From Oryzias latipes (Eukaryota; Chordata; Actinopteri; Beloniformes; Adrianichthyidae), in contig NC_019866.2 in the NCBI RefSeq assembly GCF_002234675.1, positions 7,903,261 through 7,967,260 on the forward strand: 64,000 bases of DNA, written 5' to 3'. Position numbers and translations under genes: made by a program. Position 1 is the stretch's first letter. Each line of letters opens with the position of its first letter. This document shows, one piece after another, positions 52,201-61,400 of the stretch. The notes beneath the pieces are model-generated. The model saw only the letters and a program-made list of their open reading frames with translations. It made no database searches and was not told where the DNA came from.

Positions 52201-54894
52201 TCAGTCATGGTTCAACAAAACGAAACACGCATGTCCAGCCGCATCCCAGAATCCTTTGGTGCCATTAGACCCAACGTGCACGTGATCGCCGCTACAATAT
52301 GATGAAGCTTTCAAGTTAAAAGCAATCGTTAAAAGCAGCGTGAAAAAATCACCAACGGGTTTGGAAAAGCCGGTCAGCTGCGTGACGGAGAGAACAGCGC
52401 ATGCTCAGGAGTGCATTTACCTCTGAGTCATAGTGACTCGGCTGGCTGCACGTAAATATGTGGCAATAATATCAGCCTTTATTTTGTCGGGACACGACTG
52501 GAAACACAAATTGACGTGGTCGTGTTAACGGTTTCTAAGGACTGAGCAGAGATTTGCATTGAAACGCTCACAGCCTCCGTGTGAGCTGGAGACTGCGTGT
52601 CGTGTGAGCTGCGGGGCCGATGGCAGTCTGAAGGCTCCCACACGTAACAACGCATCCGCCCCTCATACACAAAACGTACAGTATTAAGTCCGATTGCTCT
52701 GCACAGACACGATTTGCTCCGTCCACCGGCGCAATGGGGACGAAGCGCTCCTCCCTGTAGCCGCGCTGGCCAGAGCTGTCGGAGTAGATAGGAAGGGGAG
52801 ACAAGGAGCGCGCGGGAGCGCGGAGGCGTCGAGCCATTCTGCAGGCTGCAGCCAGGGCTTACTCGAGGCGTCCGCGGAGCAAGTGTTTGTTGTGGAAGGA
52901 AACTTCTGACCCACGCGCCGCGAGGAGGCGCGCGTATCGTGCTGAGGCGCGCGCTTTTCAGTCGTCGCTGCTTTATTTTACTAGCGTGTTTTTTAAACAG
53001 CCCTGTTACTCCCATAACGCTGCCGCGACACAAGCGGAAGGAGAGCTTTACCCGTTCACCCCTCCATGCACTGCTGCTCATTCTTAAACACGTACAACAG
53101 AATGGCGAGCCGGGCGTTGGCCCCGCCTTTAGCCCCTAAGACTCATGGGAAATGGGGGATCGCGGATGTAAATTTCCTCATCATAACTGAGGGATGTAAT
53201 GTTGATTATATGGTTACTGTTTGTAATTTTATGTGTGATACCTAGATTGTCAATAAGTTAAAAAAAAATAATAAAAATAAAAACCATAACTGAGGAACTT
53301 GTGAACAGAATAGAGGTGCATACTGTTTGGCAGTTGCAGATAGACTCAAAGACATGAGCCTGAGGCAAAAATGACTCCACCCACTGTGTGCAAATAAATC
53401 ACACTTACACTCTGAGTCAGGAAGTGATCCGTCAGGATGACAATGTTGCCTAATTCCTGCGGCTTGTACCCCGACGCGGCTTGTGTATGTATAAAATTAG
53501 TTAAACACGTGAAAATGGGTGGGTGCGGCTAATAATCGGGTGCGCTTTGTAGTCCGGAATTTACGGTAGTTCTTTAATCAAATTGTTGTAAACCGGGAGC
53601 AGAGAAAAAAATGCAGTGGAAAAAAGCTTGTAGGTGTGACGTAAAACCGACAACAGCAAGCCACAGGCTCCTCATTCCACTCCATTCTGATGCATCTAGT
53701 TGTAAACGACTAGATCAAGGTATACGTCTTTGTTTTCCTCATCCGAGCAGCTCAAAATTGCATGGCTGGATATTGCTCCCCATTTTTGTTGCACTAGTAA
53801 TGTTAGGTTGGAGGTGTTAGGGGCTGTAAGCTAATAGGAGAGTGTAAACAAATGGATGATGGGAAGTGAGGGCAGGCTAATTCTACACCAACAGTCCTGC
53901 CCACAACTCTGAGGCAAATTTCTTATAAACTACTCTGCAGAACTATGTGTACAGAGATTTTGTCTAAAAAAGGCATAATCATAATTAGAAGACCACCAGG
54001 AACAATAGATCAAAAGATTTAATGATGGTGAAAAGCACTAAAGTATACGTCGTTTAGCGACCTTCCGACTTACCTTCATAGCAGGCCTACTGATGGGGTT
54101 CACAGAGTTCAGATCTTCGTGTACTCTGTCCAGCAGCCACAGCAGAAACTCCTGGGCGTCGTGTTGAGCGTTTCCTTTAAACTGAGTTGCATTTTTGGAC
54201 ACAGCATTCTGCAACAAACAAGAGCGATGAGCACCTATTAGTGAGTCACATCTAGAATTTGTGTGAATGTAGATCACCTCATTTCAACAAAATGCTCCAA
54301 TTTTTGTTTGCAAAGTTTAAAGCCATGAATGATGGTTTGGTAAATGAAGCTTTGAGTTACCTTAAAGTCTCTGCTATGCTGGGGGGTGTACTCAAACGTC
54401 CACAGAGCCCGCACCAGTCCTGACAGCTGCTCGGTCACTTCCCCCTTCCCCAGAGGACCCTTCCTCTGCAGATGCACGCCGTTAGTCTTTGGTCTGTTCT
54501 CATCCAGATCCTCTCCTCGGTACTGCTCCAGAACCAGGTACTCAGCGAAGAGTTCGGTGTTGCTGAGGCACTGTAGGATGGCGTTCATGAAGCAGGTGTT
54601 GCCGTGGTTCTTCAGCCCCGACACTCCGGGAATCCTGTCCCCGAACAGCAACCCCCCGAGGTCGCCGTCACCCACTCCGACATCATTGTTTCCAGACTTA
54701 AACGCGGAGAATCCTCCATCATCCTTGTCGTCTTCGGGCGGGACTTCGGAACCAAAGTGGGATAAAGCGGTCAGCGTCCGCAGCACTTTGCTCATAAAAC
54801 TGCCCACGGAGCGAACCGAGCCTCGCCTGAACAGCTTCTTGCCAAAGCCCGACTTCTTGTCCTTCGTGGCGGCTTTGCAAGACATGATTTCCAT
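41824..54894 (-). CDS. usp31: Ubiquitin carboxyl-terminal hydrolase 31, 16 coding exons
   Basis: A USP-family cysteine protease that removes ubiquitin from proteins; the family role is known, the specific substrates are not shown here. Exons (minus strand, 5' to 3'): 54894-54361, 54208-54074, 50456-50362, 50277-50185, 49651-49516, 49276-49129, 49043-48863, 48744-48633, 48539-48445, 47653-47576, 46713-46584, 46321-46202, 45978-45753, 45662-45504, 45391-45239, 43292-41824. All junctions are GT/AG and phases agree; the sum is 3864 nt, 1287 residues plus stop. Motifs: Cys box GLKNHGNTCFMNAILQCL (Cys101), CPHC at 260-263 and 588-591, His box GGHYTAYC (His692), WYCFDDS (Asp709), then a Ser/Lys-rich tail from about 735. 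The N-terminal SVRSVGSFMSKVLRTL block, the tail motif KGLSFFKSALRQ and the C-terminal end all match USP31 as I know it; human USP31 is about 1350 residues. USP43 is the nearest alternative but lacks this tail. Confidence 0.96.
43686..45010 (+). mobile_element. Degenerate Tc1/mariner transposon in usp31 intron 15
   Basis: The left end at about 43690 resembles the fish Tc1 terminal repeat (ACTGGTCAAACGTTTTAGAA). The interior reads as a broken transposase on the plus strand: WTDDSKF near 44568-44588 (second catalytic Asp region), VKHGGESVMVWGC at 44671-44709, and a decayed form of the Tc1 third-Asp region near 44850-44930. Stops and frameshifts interrupt it throughout, so it is dead. No clear right terminal repeat. 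Antisense to the host gene. Confidence 0.75.
45239..45391 (-). CDS. usp31: usp31 coding exon 15 (residues 748-798)
   Basis: Encodes STSSSLCDHWINRLPGSRPA and ASSRRTSLASLAESGEF, the start of the Ser-rich tail. Acceptor ACTCAG, donor GTGAGT after EDDG. The following intron (43293-45238) holds a dead Tc1 element. Confidence 0.93.
45504..45662 (-). CDS. usp31: usp31 coding exon 14 (residues 695-747), end of the USP domain
   Basis: Encodes AYCKNSIDGQWYCFDDSEV and VCQQSAYILFYQRR, the closing strands of the USP fold; the Asp in WYCFDD (709) is the expected third catalytic residue. Then SAIPSWSANSSVA. Acceptor CCCCAG, donor GTCAGT, phase 1. Confidence 0.95.
45753..45978 (-). CDS. usp31: usp31 coding exon 13 (residues 620-694), catalytic His
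   Basis: Encodes EGDRRVKMQNMIRFPL, HVVKRSQSSWSLPSHWSPWR and YDLYAVCNHHGNMHGGHYT with catalytic His692. Acceptor CTACAG, donor GTGAGC, ends in phase 1. Confidence 0.96.
46202..46321 (-). CDS. usp31: usp31 coding exon 12 (residues 580-619), second zinc-ribbon pair
   Basis: Encodes LAPDDAWRCPHCKQLQQG and LWTLPDVLILHLKRFRQ. CPHC at 588-591 completes the zinc ribbon and LHLKRF is a hallmark USP core motif. Acceptor TTGCAG, donor GTACTT, phase 0. Confidence 0.95.
46584..46713 (-). CDS. usp31: usp31 coding exon 11 (residues 537-579)
   Basis: Encodes LFGHTEEEYVPDAESVYLHR followed by EQHHQPQACTLAQCFQLYTK and EEQ. Acceptor CCGCAG, donor GTGATT. The coding frame is not the longest open frame in this stretch; the family match (TLxQCFQLYTKEE) fixes it. 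Confidence 0.91.
46903..47304. mobile_element. hAT-type MITE with perfect 8-bp target duplication, in usp31 intron 10
   Basis: Terminal inverted repeats TAGGGCTGCACGATAT at the left and, read inverted, TAGGCCTGCACAATAT at the right. The flanks carry a perfect 8-bp direct repeat CAAAGTAC (46895-46902 and 47305-47312), diagnostic of hAT-like insertion. The interior is AT-rich with GCGATAACGATA blocks next to both ends and no coding capacity. This type of GGGCTGCACGATAT element is common in fish genomes. Confidence 0.85.
47576..47653 (-). CDS. usp31: usp31 coding exon 10 (residues 510-535)
   Basis: The shortest coding exon (78 nt): AYKSCGQGGPPHVKIVVEWD then KETKD. Acceptor ATGCAG, donor GTGAGT, phase 2. 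A naive open-reading-frame search misses it. Confidence 0.91.
48445..48539 (-). CDS. usp31: usp31 coding exon 9 (residues 479-509)
   Basis: Encodes VGPFSLRVVGVVGITYLLPQ then NERPLCHPTVE. The acceptor is an unusual TACTAG, chosen because it keeps the frame and matches the family's V-x-PFSLRVV start. Donor GTCAGT, phase 2. Confidence 0.88.
48633..48744 (-). CDS. usp31: usp31 coding exon 8 (residues 442-478)
   Basis: Encodes FGLPFVLYMERTVTWDALQK and EILEKMRHLLRPGVYIQ. Acceptor TTTGAG, which is weak because its pyrimidine tract is interrupted; donor GTAGAA. Ends in phase 0. Confidence 0.92.
48863..49043 (-). CDS. usp31: usp31 coding exon 7 (residues 381-440)
   Basis: Encodes SLLANLNHNNLKYG, a Ser/Pro-rich linker, then ERIILLVCNRACTGHQAK. 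The last block is strongly conserved in USP31. Acceptor CCCAG, donor GTACTC, ends in phase 2 (AG of Arg441). Confidence 0.93.
49129..49276 (-). CDS. usp31: usp31 coding exon 6 (residues 332-380), poly-Asp run
   Basis: Encodes FVLTEMYYDGFHRSFC, five consecutive Asp residues, and LDIIQESDSIFAFETPE. The Asp run is coded by a GAC/GAT triplet repeat at about 49214-49229. Acceptor CAAAG, donor GTGAGT, ends in phase 1. Confidence 0.94.
49516..49651 (-). CDS. usp31: usp31 coding exon 5 (residues 287-331)
   Basis: Encodes PLYVTVVYQGKYSHCMRIGV and continues through RLRDAVSRETKIPMDQ, the ubiquitin-like-fold insert seen in USP31 and USP43-type enzymes. Acceptor TTCCAG, donor GTGCTA, ends in phase 0. Confidence 0.94.
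49717..50121. mobile_element. MITE with CACTATATAGTG termini, in usp31 intron 4
   Basis: Both ends carry two copies of an ACTATATAG(T) palindrome spaced by GCA, arranged as inverted termini, followed inward by an inverted TGTCTGAAT block. About 400 bp, non-coding, with a short A-run near 50030. Superfamily not determined; no clear target duplication. Confidence 0.65.
50185..50277 (-). CDS. usp31: usp31 coding exon 4 (residues 255-285), first zinc-ribbon pair
   Basis: Encodes SSLTCPHCQKQSNTFDPFLC and then ISLPIPLPHT. The CPHC pair (260, 263) is the first half of the zinc ribbon in the fingers subdomain. Acceptor CCACAG, donor GTGAGT, ends in phase 2. Confidence 0.95.
50362..50456 (-). CDS. 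usp31: usp31 coding exon 3 (residues 224-254)
   Basis: Encodes an acidic, proline-rich linker and then GSFVQELFQAQY, a conserved USP31 block. Acceptor CCCCAG, donor GTTGGT, ends in phase 2 (AG of Arg255). Confidence 0.9.
51775..51875 (+). mobile_element. Fragment of a teleost SINE body
   Basis: Contains TGTCCTTGGGCAATGAACTG, then GCTCCTGGGGGTC and GCAAGGCAGTTCTGCCACCA, which match by recognition the body of a very common fish SINE (CCTTGGGCAAGACACT... CTGCCACCATCAGTG). Head and tail are missing. Lies in usp31 intron 2. Confidence 0.55.
51899..51974 (+). repeat. Repeat family E copy B, left part (split by insertion)
   Basis: Aligns by eye with 25545-25612 (shared GGCATTTTTCTCA, TGTAAAGA and CATTTCTG blocks). 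The alignment stops abruptly where the 1.6-kb terminal-inverted-repeat element begins and resumes after 53568. Confidence 0.65.
51975..53568. mobile_element. 1.6-kb terminal-inverted-repeat element with CpG-rich cargo, usp31 intron 2
   Basis: Ends are inverted repeats of about 27 bp: TACCGTAATTTCCGGACTAC at the left and, inverted, TACCGTAAATTCCGGACTAC at the right, consistent with a TA target. Both subtermini carry GACGCGGCT and CTGCGGCTT motifs in the same orientation (near 52026-52050 and 53457-53481). The interior from about 52200 to 53140 is GC- and CpG-rich, unlike every neighbouring stretch. No transposase is recognisable, so it would be non-autonomous. Comparison with an uninterrupted relative at 25.5 kb independently supports the boundaries. 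The superfamily is not assigned. Confidence 0.75.
52479..53081 (-). other. CpG-rich cargo with a 200-codon open frame inside the element
   Basis: An open frame of 200 codons on the minus strand, with an overlapping 89-codon frame whose ATG at 52837 has a good Kozak context. The composition (Arg, Ser, Pro, Ala, Cys rich) may merely reflect high GC. I recognise no domain. Could be a captured promoter and first exon, a former CpG island, or non-coding DNA; coding status is unproven. Confidence 0.2.
53569..54030 (+). repeat. Repeat family E copy B, right part
   Basis: Aligns by eye with 25617-26020: shared AATCAAATTG-like start, AAACGACTAGATC, GGCTGTAAGCTA, ACCAACAGTCC and AGATCAAAAGAT blocks. 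About 400 bp, non-coding. Its family is not named by me. Confidence 0.7.
54074..54208 (-). CDS. usp31: usp31 coding exon 2 (residues 179-223)
   Basis: Encodes NAVSKNATQFKGNAQHDAQE, the QHDAQEFL box of USP enzymes, followed by LLDRVHEDLN. Acceptor TTGCAG, donor GTAAGT, phase 0 on both sides. It is followed by the largest intron (about 3.6 kb), which is full of repeats. Confidence 0.95.
54361..54894 (-). CDS. usp31: usp31 coding exon 1 (residues 1-178), start codon and Cys box
   Basis: Starts at the ATG at 54894, in a good Kozak context (G at -3, G at +4), with an in-frame TGA at 54906-54904, so the frame cannot extend further upstream in contiguous DNA. A second Met at residue 4 is the alternative start. 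Contains the basic N-terminus, an acidic and glycine-rich linker, and the catalytic Cys101. Ends DFK before donor GTAACT, phase 0. Confidence 0.93.
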
Positions 54895-55430
54895 TTCACT
54901 CAGTCAGAGATGTCCTTACTGGAGGAAAGTGGTTGGACTGTCTGCTGCTCCATCTCCAATCCTACACAACAACCTGGTATCAGATTCTCTGGGGGAGCAG
55001 CATGTTAGCTAACCTTAGACACCAGCATTTTTCCTGCCCTAACCCTTCCTTTACAAAATTCCAAACATATCCAAAACTATAACATTATGACGTTTCAGAT
55101 AAACGTCCAATAATCTGATGTTTTGAAATTCCCTCGTTTTTGCGGCTTCCTGCGCCGCAGAAGCAAAACCAACAGCAGTTTAGCTGTTTTGGGGGAAAAC
55201 AGCAGCGTTAGCTTATTTCCACAATTCTAGCGCTAGCTCCAAAACAACCATGGCCAGCGGTGACAGCCTCTATCCGTCGAAATGATGCGACTTAATAAAA
55301 ACAGATTTACCACCATGGTAGGCACAAAACGACGCTCAAGATGAACAGCGCATTTGATGTATTTTACCTCACATTTTAGCAGATTTAGAGGCACACTCTT
55401 GTTAAAGAGAGGCAAGATTTACGTCGTCTT
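54895..55430 (-). promoter_or_regulatory. usp31 5' UTR and presumed promoter region
   Basis: Upstream of the start codon; the first 12 nt include an in-frame stop. CpG density is higher than in surrounding DNA, and a GACGTAA (CRE-like half site) lies near 55420. I see no convincing TATA box at a fixed spacing, and the transcription start cannot be placed. A 5' UTR intron is possible. Confidence 0.35.
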
Positions 55431-58400
55431 CTTTTCGGAGTGAACAAAAATGCATCTCCGTTTGCAGCCACTTTACTGCCACCTACTGGACTGGAATGCA
55501 AAAAACAGTTTCACAATATTATTTTTCCTTTCAAACTAAAATGTAAATACATTTTAAACACATTATTTTTTAGGTCATATATACAAACGATTTACAAACA
55601 ATTGAAAAATTCTACTCTCTGACCATCTCAAATACTGTACTGTAGGGTGTCTAAATGAGCTTAAAGCTGCTGACTCACTGCCTCCGTGTCGGTTACATGT
55701 AGGCCTGAATTTTGTCAGACAAATGAGAAGAATAAAGATGCAGTTTACTGGGCGTGGTTCCTTGACATCTATTTTGCAATAATCAGCTTTTGTGGATGTA
55801 AGGCTTGTTGCTTGTTGTTGATCTTCTAAATCTTCCATCCTACTTGTGTTTATCTTTTACTCTCTTTTCGTGTGCTAAACAACTTATTTTAACTTTTATT
55901 TTATCCAGCGATAAGGAATGGTTTGTCTTTGAAGCTATTCTCCACCTTTAATTGGTGTTTCTGAATAAAAAAAATCTAATATTTTCCACCCGTTGCATTC
56001 CTTTGTCCGTGTCCCATCTTGGATCCTAGAAATATTCTGTCCATCCACCTGTCCCTCTCGTCTATCATGATTTTGGTCAATTCCTACAGTGTTCTGACAG
56101 ATGTGTACAATGGAGTTTTTTGACCGTGGCAGGTATTGTGTAAGTGACCTATATACTACTATTTTTATGCTGCTGAATTATCTATTTTGGAACTTAATTT
56201 CCTGGATGATTATAGTGTTTTCAGTTTTTTCCTCATTGATTTTTTGGATTTGTGCAGCTAAGAGTGTTTGGATAATCTGAGAAAATAAAACAAATGATTG
56301 AGCAAACAGAACAACTCATTCGTTTTCACTGAAATGTATTAGATTAAACATTAAAGTTTAATCGACATATCTGCTTCCTGTCTGTTATTTTAGAATAGAA
56401 GAAAACGTTATTGAATCTACAAAGTGGAAATTACCTTAAAAATAATAAAATCTAATTTTTTTAATTTTTACAAATGTATAAGGTTTACTCCATTTGGCCT
56501 ATATAAAGAATTGATAAAATTATAAATACAAAACCAGGTTAGAGTGGAGTGAAGATGAGCTAAATGGTTAATCTTTTAGTTCTTTCCTCAGCCTGAAGGA
56601 GGCACAACAGTCATGAAAAAGAGGACGGATGTCTCTGTCTCTAATAGAACATAAATGTGTAATAATCCAAATGCTTGAGCTTGATGAGTATATGTTTGCA
56701 CCTGTGAGACAATATTTACCATCCACAGGCCTCCCACCCACCCCAAATGTTGTAATACAATGCTTTTTCAGTTCAAAGAGGGCAATTAGCATTTGTTTAG
56801 CACATCTGGGCATTCCACTTCATCTTAATTGCAACACATTTTAACATGCTTTTCTGGCGGTTTCAATATTTACAGAAAATCTCATTTCTCTGGCACTAGT
56901 TACAGGGTCTGTCTGACTCCTTTTCCCCCTTCATTTGAATGATTTTCAAACATGTTGTGAGAAAAAATATTCCCTCAAAATAACTCTAAAGTGTCAAAAT
57001 ATCTTTGACCCATCTCCAAACCATCTCAATTTTCTTTTCAAGATTGTGAAAGTGAAAAAAACAAAAAACATCATATAAGTTTAACATTAGATGGCAAACC
57101 ATGTCAAAATGAGAATCTGCACGGTAGAGGCGACTGCTGATCAATCTAAAAATGCATTATAGCTCATTTAAACCTTAGTTTTGTGTCATAAACTGTGGCA
57201 ACCCCATCAGAATCAAACCTACTCGTTTTATTTTTTTATTTTTATTTTTTGTGGAATTTGAGATGCAACAAATGTTGCTATTATTTAGAGGATTTCTTAC
57301 CCATTTAAAGAAGATTTTGTTTTTTGTATGCATGTTAGAATTTCCTTAGAGACTTTTCTCCGATTACACACCTAAAAGCTTCATAGCATCATAACCTGGC
57401 TCCTGCTTAACCTGTTGATTCCCATGGTAACTAGACTTAATTAACTGTTTCTACAAGGTTTCTATATGTGAGACTTTTTTTCTTTTTTTAATTAATATTA
57501 TTCACCTGATGTATTTTTTTCTTTTCAAAATTACTTGACTGTTTTTTGGGGGGGAAAACTGCTCAGAAACCAAATGAGTAAAAAGCAGATGGAGGAAAAA
57601 AAAACAGAATTTGCAGTCATGTAAACACACTGTTATATCCCATCTTGTAGAAAGCCATTTCTGGATTTGTCAGTGTGATGGCCAGACCCTTCACTTGCTG
57701 TTTGACATCAACACTTCAAGCAGTTGGAACCAGCTGGGGAAGTTCTCTAATGATGTGTCCATGGAAACAAGGCAACTGGTCACACATGTTCTCTCACTCA
57801 ACACAGGAAAAGCCCCCCTGCTTGAGATGTTACAGTAATATAAAAGCATGTCAAAACCGCAGAGCTGTATTTCAATTTGTTCTCGTGTTGCATTTCAGAC
57901 TCCTTGTCTCCTTTAGTGCAATTCAAATTTTTGTCAACCCTCATGAGCTTGTGCCGCATGTGCGGTTGATGCATCTCTTAACATAAATAATCAAGTCAAA
58001 AAAATATTGAAATTGTGATCAGAAAATAAAATCAAGAACAATTTATTTGAGTAGAAAAAAAACTTGAATATTTCTTAAAAAAATGCAAACATCATCAGGC
58101 TTAATTGCTAATAATAACATTTTAATTAATGCAAAGAGTTACTCAAATTGCTCTAAACATTATTGATGAGGATTTTGCAAATGAGTATAGATATGTGTAA
58201 TTAATTAGTTTTGTTCATTAAAGAGTATTTTCTGAATCCCATTATTAAAAGGCTTTTGCATTATGCACTAATAAGGAGTCTTTAGACTGTAGAAAATGAT
58301 AAATAACTCCAAAGGATGAGATGATGCATGGACCTTCTGACACAGTAGTCGTGTGTGAAATAATTTCTACACTTAGAAAAAGGCGCCCCCTCCCCTGGAG

Positions 58401-61400
58401 CCATTTAATTAATGTTCACATGCCTACTTAAAGCAATGGACACCCCCCGTCATTTACCATTTACAGCTTTACTTCTCTTCATCAAGATACAGAGGATGGG
58501 GGGGGGGGGGGATCTAGGTTATTTTCCTTAAGGCAGCACCTTCACCTAATTTGCAAAGCTATAGTCGTTAATTATCCAACAAAACTAAATATTCAGTCAC
58601 AACGAGCGTTGTTGCATGTGGGACACAAGTAATAAAAAGGATAGTAGGAAAAAAAATCCAATTTTTACATCATTCAGCCGATAATTCTGTTAATTCTGCA
58701 CAGCATCACCCAGAGCATGTCTGTGAATATTTAGCAGAATTCTGGGTCATCACTTGGAGTTTGTTTAATTCATGCATATTATATTTTTGTATATTTGCAT
58801 ACAATTCTGAAAATGCGGTGTTCATGGAAACAGACCTAAATATGACAGTTATTGTCTTATTTTTGTGAATTTATTTAGTCATTTTCATACATTTTAAACC
58901 ACTGTGCTACAGTTCTAATTTCCCTCCGATAAGTCAGGCTTTAATAGGATGATAGTGTCAAAAGCTTGTTAGCTAATTAGGGAAGGAAAAAAATGATGAG
59001 GAGGGGGGGTCTTTGATTGACAGGTGAACTTGCTCTCTCCCACCTCTGTGAGGATTTTTCTCGGCGACATCCCTCAGCAACAGTCAAACGATGCCTTCAG
59101 GTGCAGCTCGTTTATTCCTGCATATTTTCAATTAGTGGTCTATGTTGTATCCATTGATTTCTTGGCGCATTTTTAACGGTTTGTGATCCAAAACTCACTT
59201 TAAATTGATTAAGAAAAAGTTGTGCTGTTAAAAAAAATTCTTTGTTCTACAGTACGATGTTTTAACTACCGTTTGTCTATGATGGACACACAAAAATGTG
59301 TGTGTGTACATATTTAGAAGTTATTAAGAGCACTAAATCTATAACAATACAATGCTCATTTTCCGTTTGTTTGAATCAATAGAAAACATAAAGCCAGCCT
59401 TATTAAAAAAAACAATCTTCAACTTCAAAACAGGAAATTAGCTTGCTTAGCTGTTAACGCATTCTAACTATTTAAATTCGAGTATATTTCCTTTCAAGGA
59501 TCTAGTTTTCCGTGTTTCACTCTTTCGTTTAGTTGAAATAATTCCGACGGGGAACTAGGCACGTGAAGTATCATGCACTTCCTATGGCCATATTTGGGTA
59601 AGCATCGGGGAGCGTGAGCCCAGGAAAGCAATTCGAGGGGCTAAAATGAGCTTTTGTCTGTGGTCCATGTCTAGAAAAAGATCCAAACGTTGTTTTTTCT
59701 TAAGTTGACTGCGCCACGATCACAGCAAGAAGCGCCACGCCGCTGCGCGGATCACAGCTTTGACTGCCGGGAAAACTCTGCCATACGCAGCAGGCAAAAA
59801 AATAAATAAACACTCACTGGAAAACTGTCAAGAGCTACAGGTATATTGAGGTAAGGGCAAATTTATCATAAAAAAATAATTCAAATAATATACAACATTT
59901 ATTTCTAAACAGATTCAATATGTGCTGATTTTCATAGACGCATGCAAACTGACACCTGTTGATGCAAAAAAAAAAGAATAAAATAATCTAAATGTGTTCC
60001 TCTTGAGGCTGATGAAAGTTCATGTTTTTCCTGATGTTTATTAAAGATCCACCACATGTGATTTATGTGATTGTATTACCCAGAATCAGACTTGCTGCAC
60101 TCTGACTTGCAGCACAGTCCACACTGAAGTGCGGACTATACTGAAGTTCCACTTCAGTTTTTCATTTAGATTTCACACTTGATGCTTGAGGCTTGATCAG
60201 TAGGTCAAGTTGTCTGGTGGGAGATCGACCGACAGCAGTCCCATCCAGACAATCAATTCAGGTAAATCAAATCAATTAAGGAGTTGCACCACATATCAAT
60301 TAAATATAAAAAAAATCTAGCAAAAGAAAATGTGGGTGGAAAAGGAATGATTAAAAAAAATAAAAGCCTCCACGCCACATTGCAGCATTGCATCGCATTA
60401 AGATAAACCTGCCAAAATTGCTTCTCAGTTGGGGTTGCCCCTCAACTTTGCAGGTCTGCAGGTCGTCGGCAGCCATTCCGCCGTCTGAACAAAGGTTTGG
60501 GGCGTTTTGATCTTGATGCGATTGCAGCCACTTCACCGGCTGACCTACAATCCTCAGCGAGCCTCACGCTGGGTGCTGATCAATCTTGAACCTTTCTTTC
60601 TCTCCGTCCTCCCACCCACTGACAGTCCCAACATTTCATTGTCTTTACCTGTCCTGTCTGAATTCAGGATAACACTATCTTGGATTAGGTTTCCATTATT
60701 CCTAAAACAAATCAAGCTGCAGGCTAGTAGAGCAGAAGATCGGTTCTTCCCCGAACATAATTACTGTAAATGTTTGGATTTTACAGATCTGCGGGTTGTA
60801 ATTTCTCTGATTCGCCTTTTATTTTCTTGCAGACGCAGGTCAAAGCACCACTTTAGCCTCGTCATTATAAACCCATTAGTCATGAATTGATCTCAACCTT
60901 GTATTAAACGGTAGCCCTTCGGTCATTACTCCAAGTCCTGTCTGCAAAAACACATGCAACGAGGCATGACTGAAAGGTTATAGCAGTGCAGTACAAGTCG
61001 GCTACTCGTGTTGCCATTAATCACAGTCAGTGCGTGTGAAGTTGTATGACTTCAGAGCATCGTCTTAGAAGTACCGCGTCTTACAAACGCAGACTGATGT
61101 TTTTATGTAAACTACGGAGGTGGAATTTTTGCTCCTGCAGAAAGACTCAATGGGTGCAATTTTTTTTTTCCCCCCTCCAACAAGAGGGTTACTTCTGGAG
61201 TGTTATCAGGGGGACAAAGGATGTATTATCTGCAAGGCTTTGGTGCCATTGTACCAGTTTTTACATCTTGTGTGCTCCTGTCAGTCATTTGCTCCTGCTT
61301 GGCTGCACAGCAGACACTTTACAAAAGCTCGCAATCATCAATTCCTCAGGATATTCTCCAGCAATCAATTCTCCAGCCAAAGTGCCTGTCATGTGTCTGA

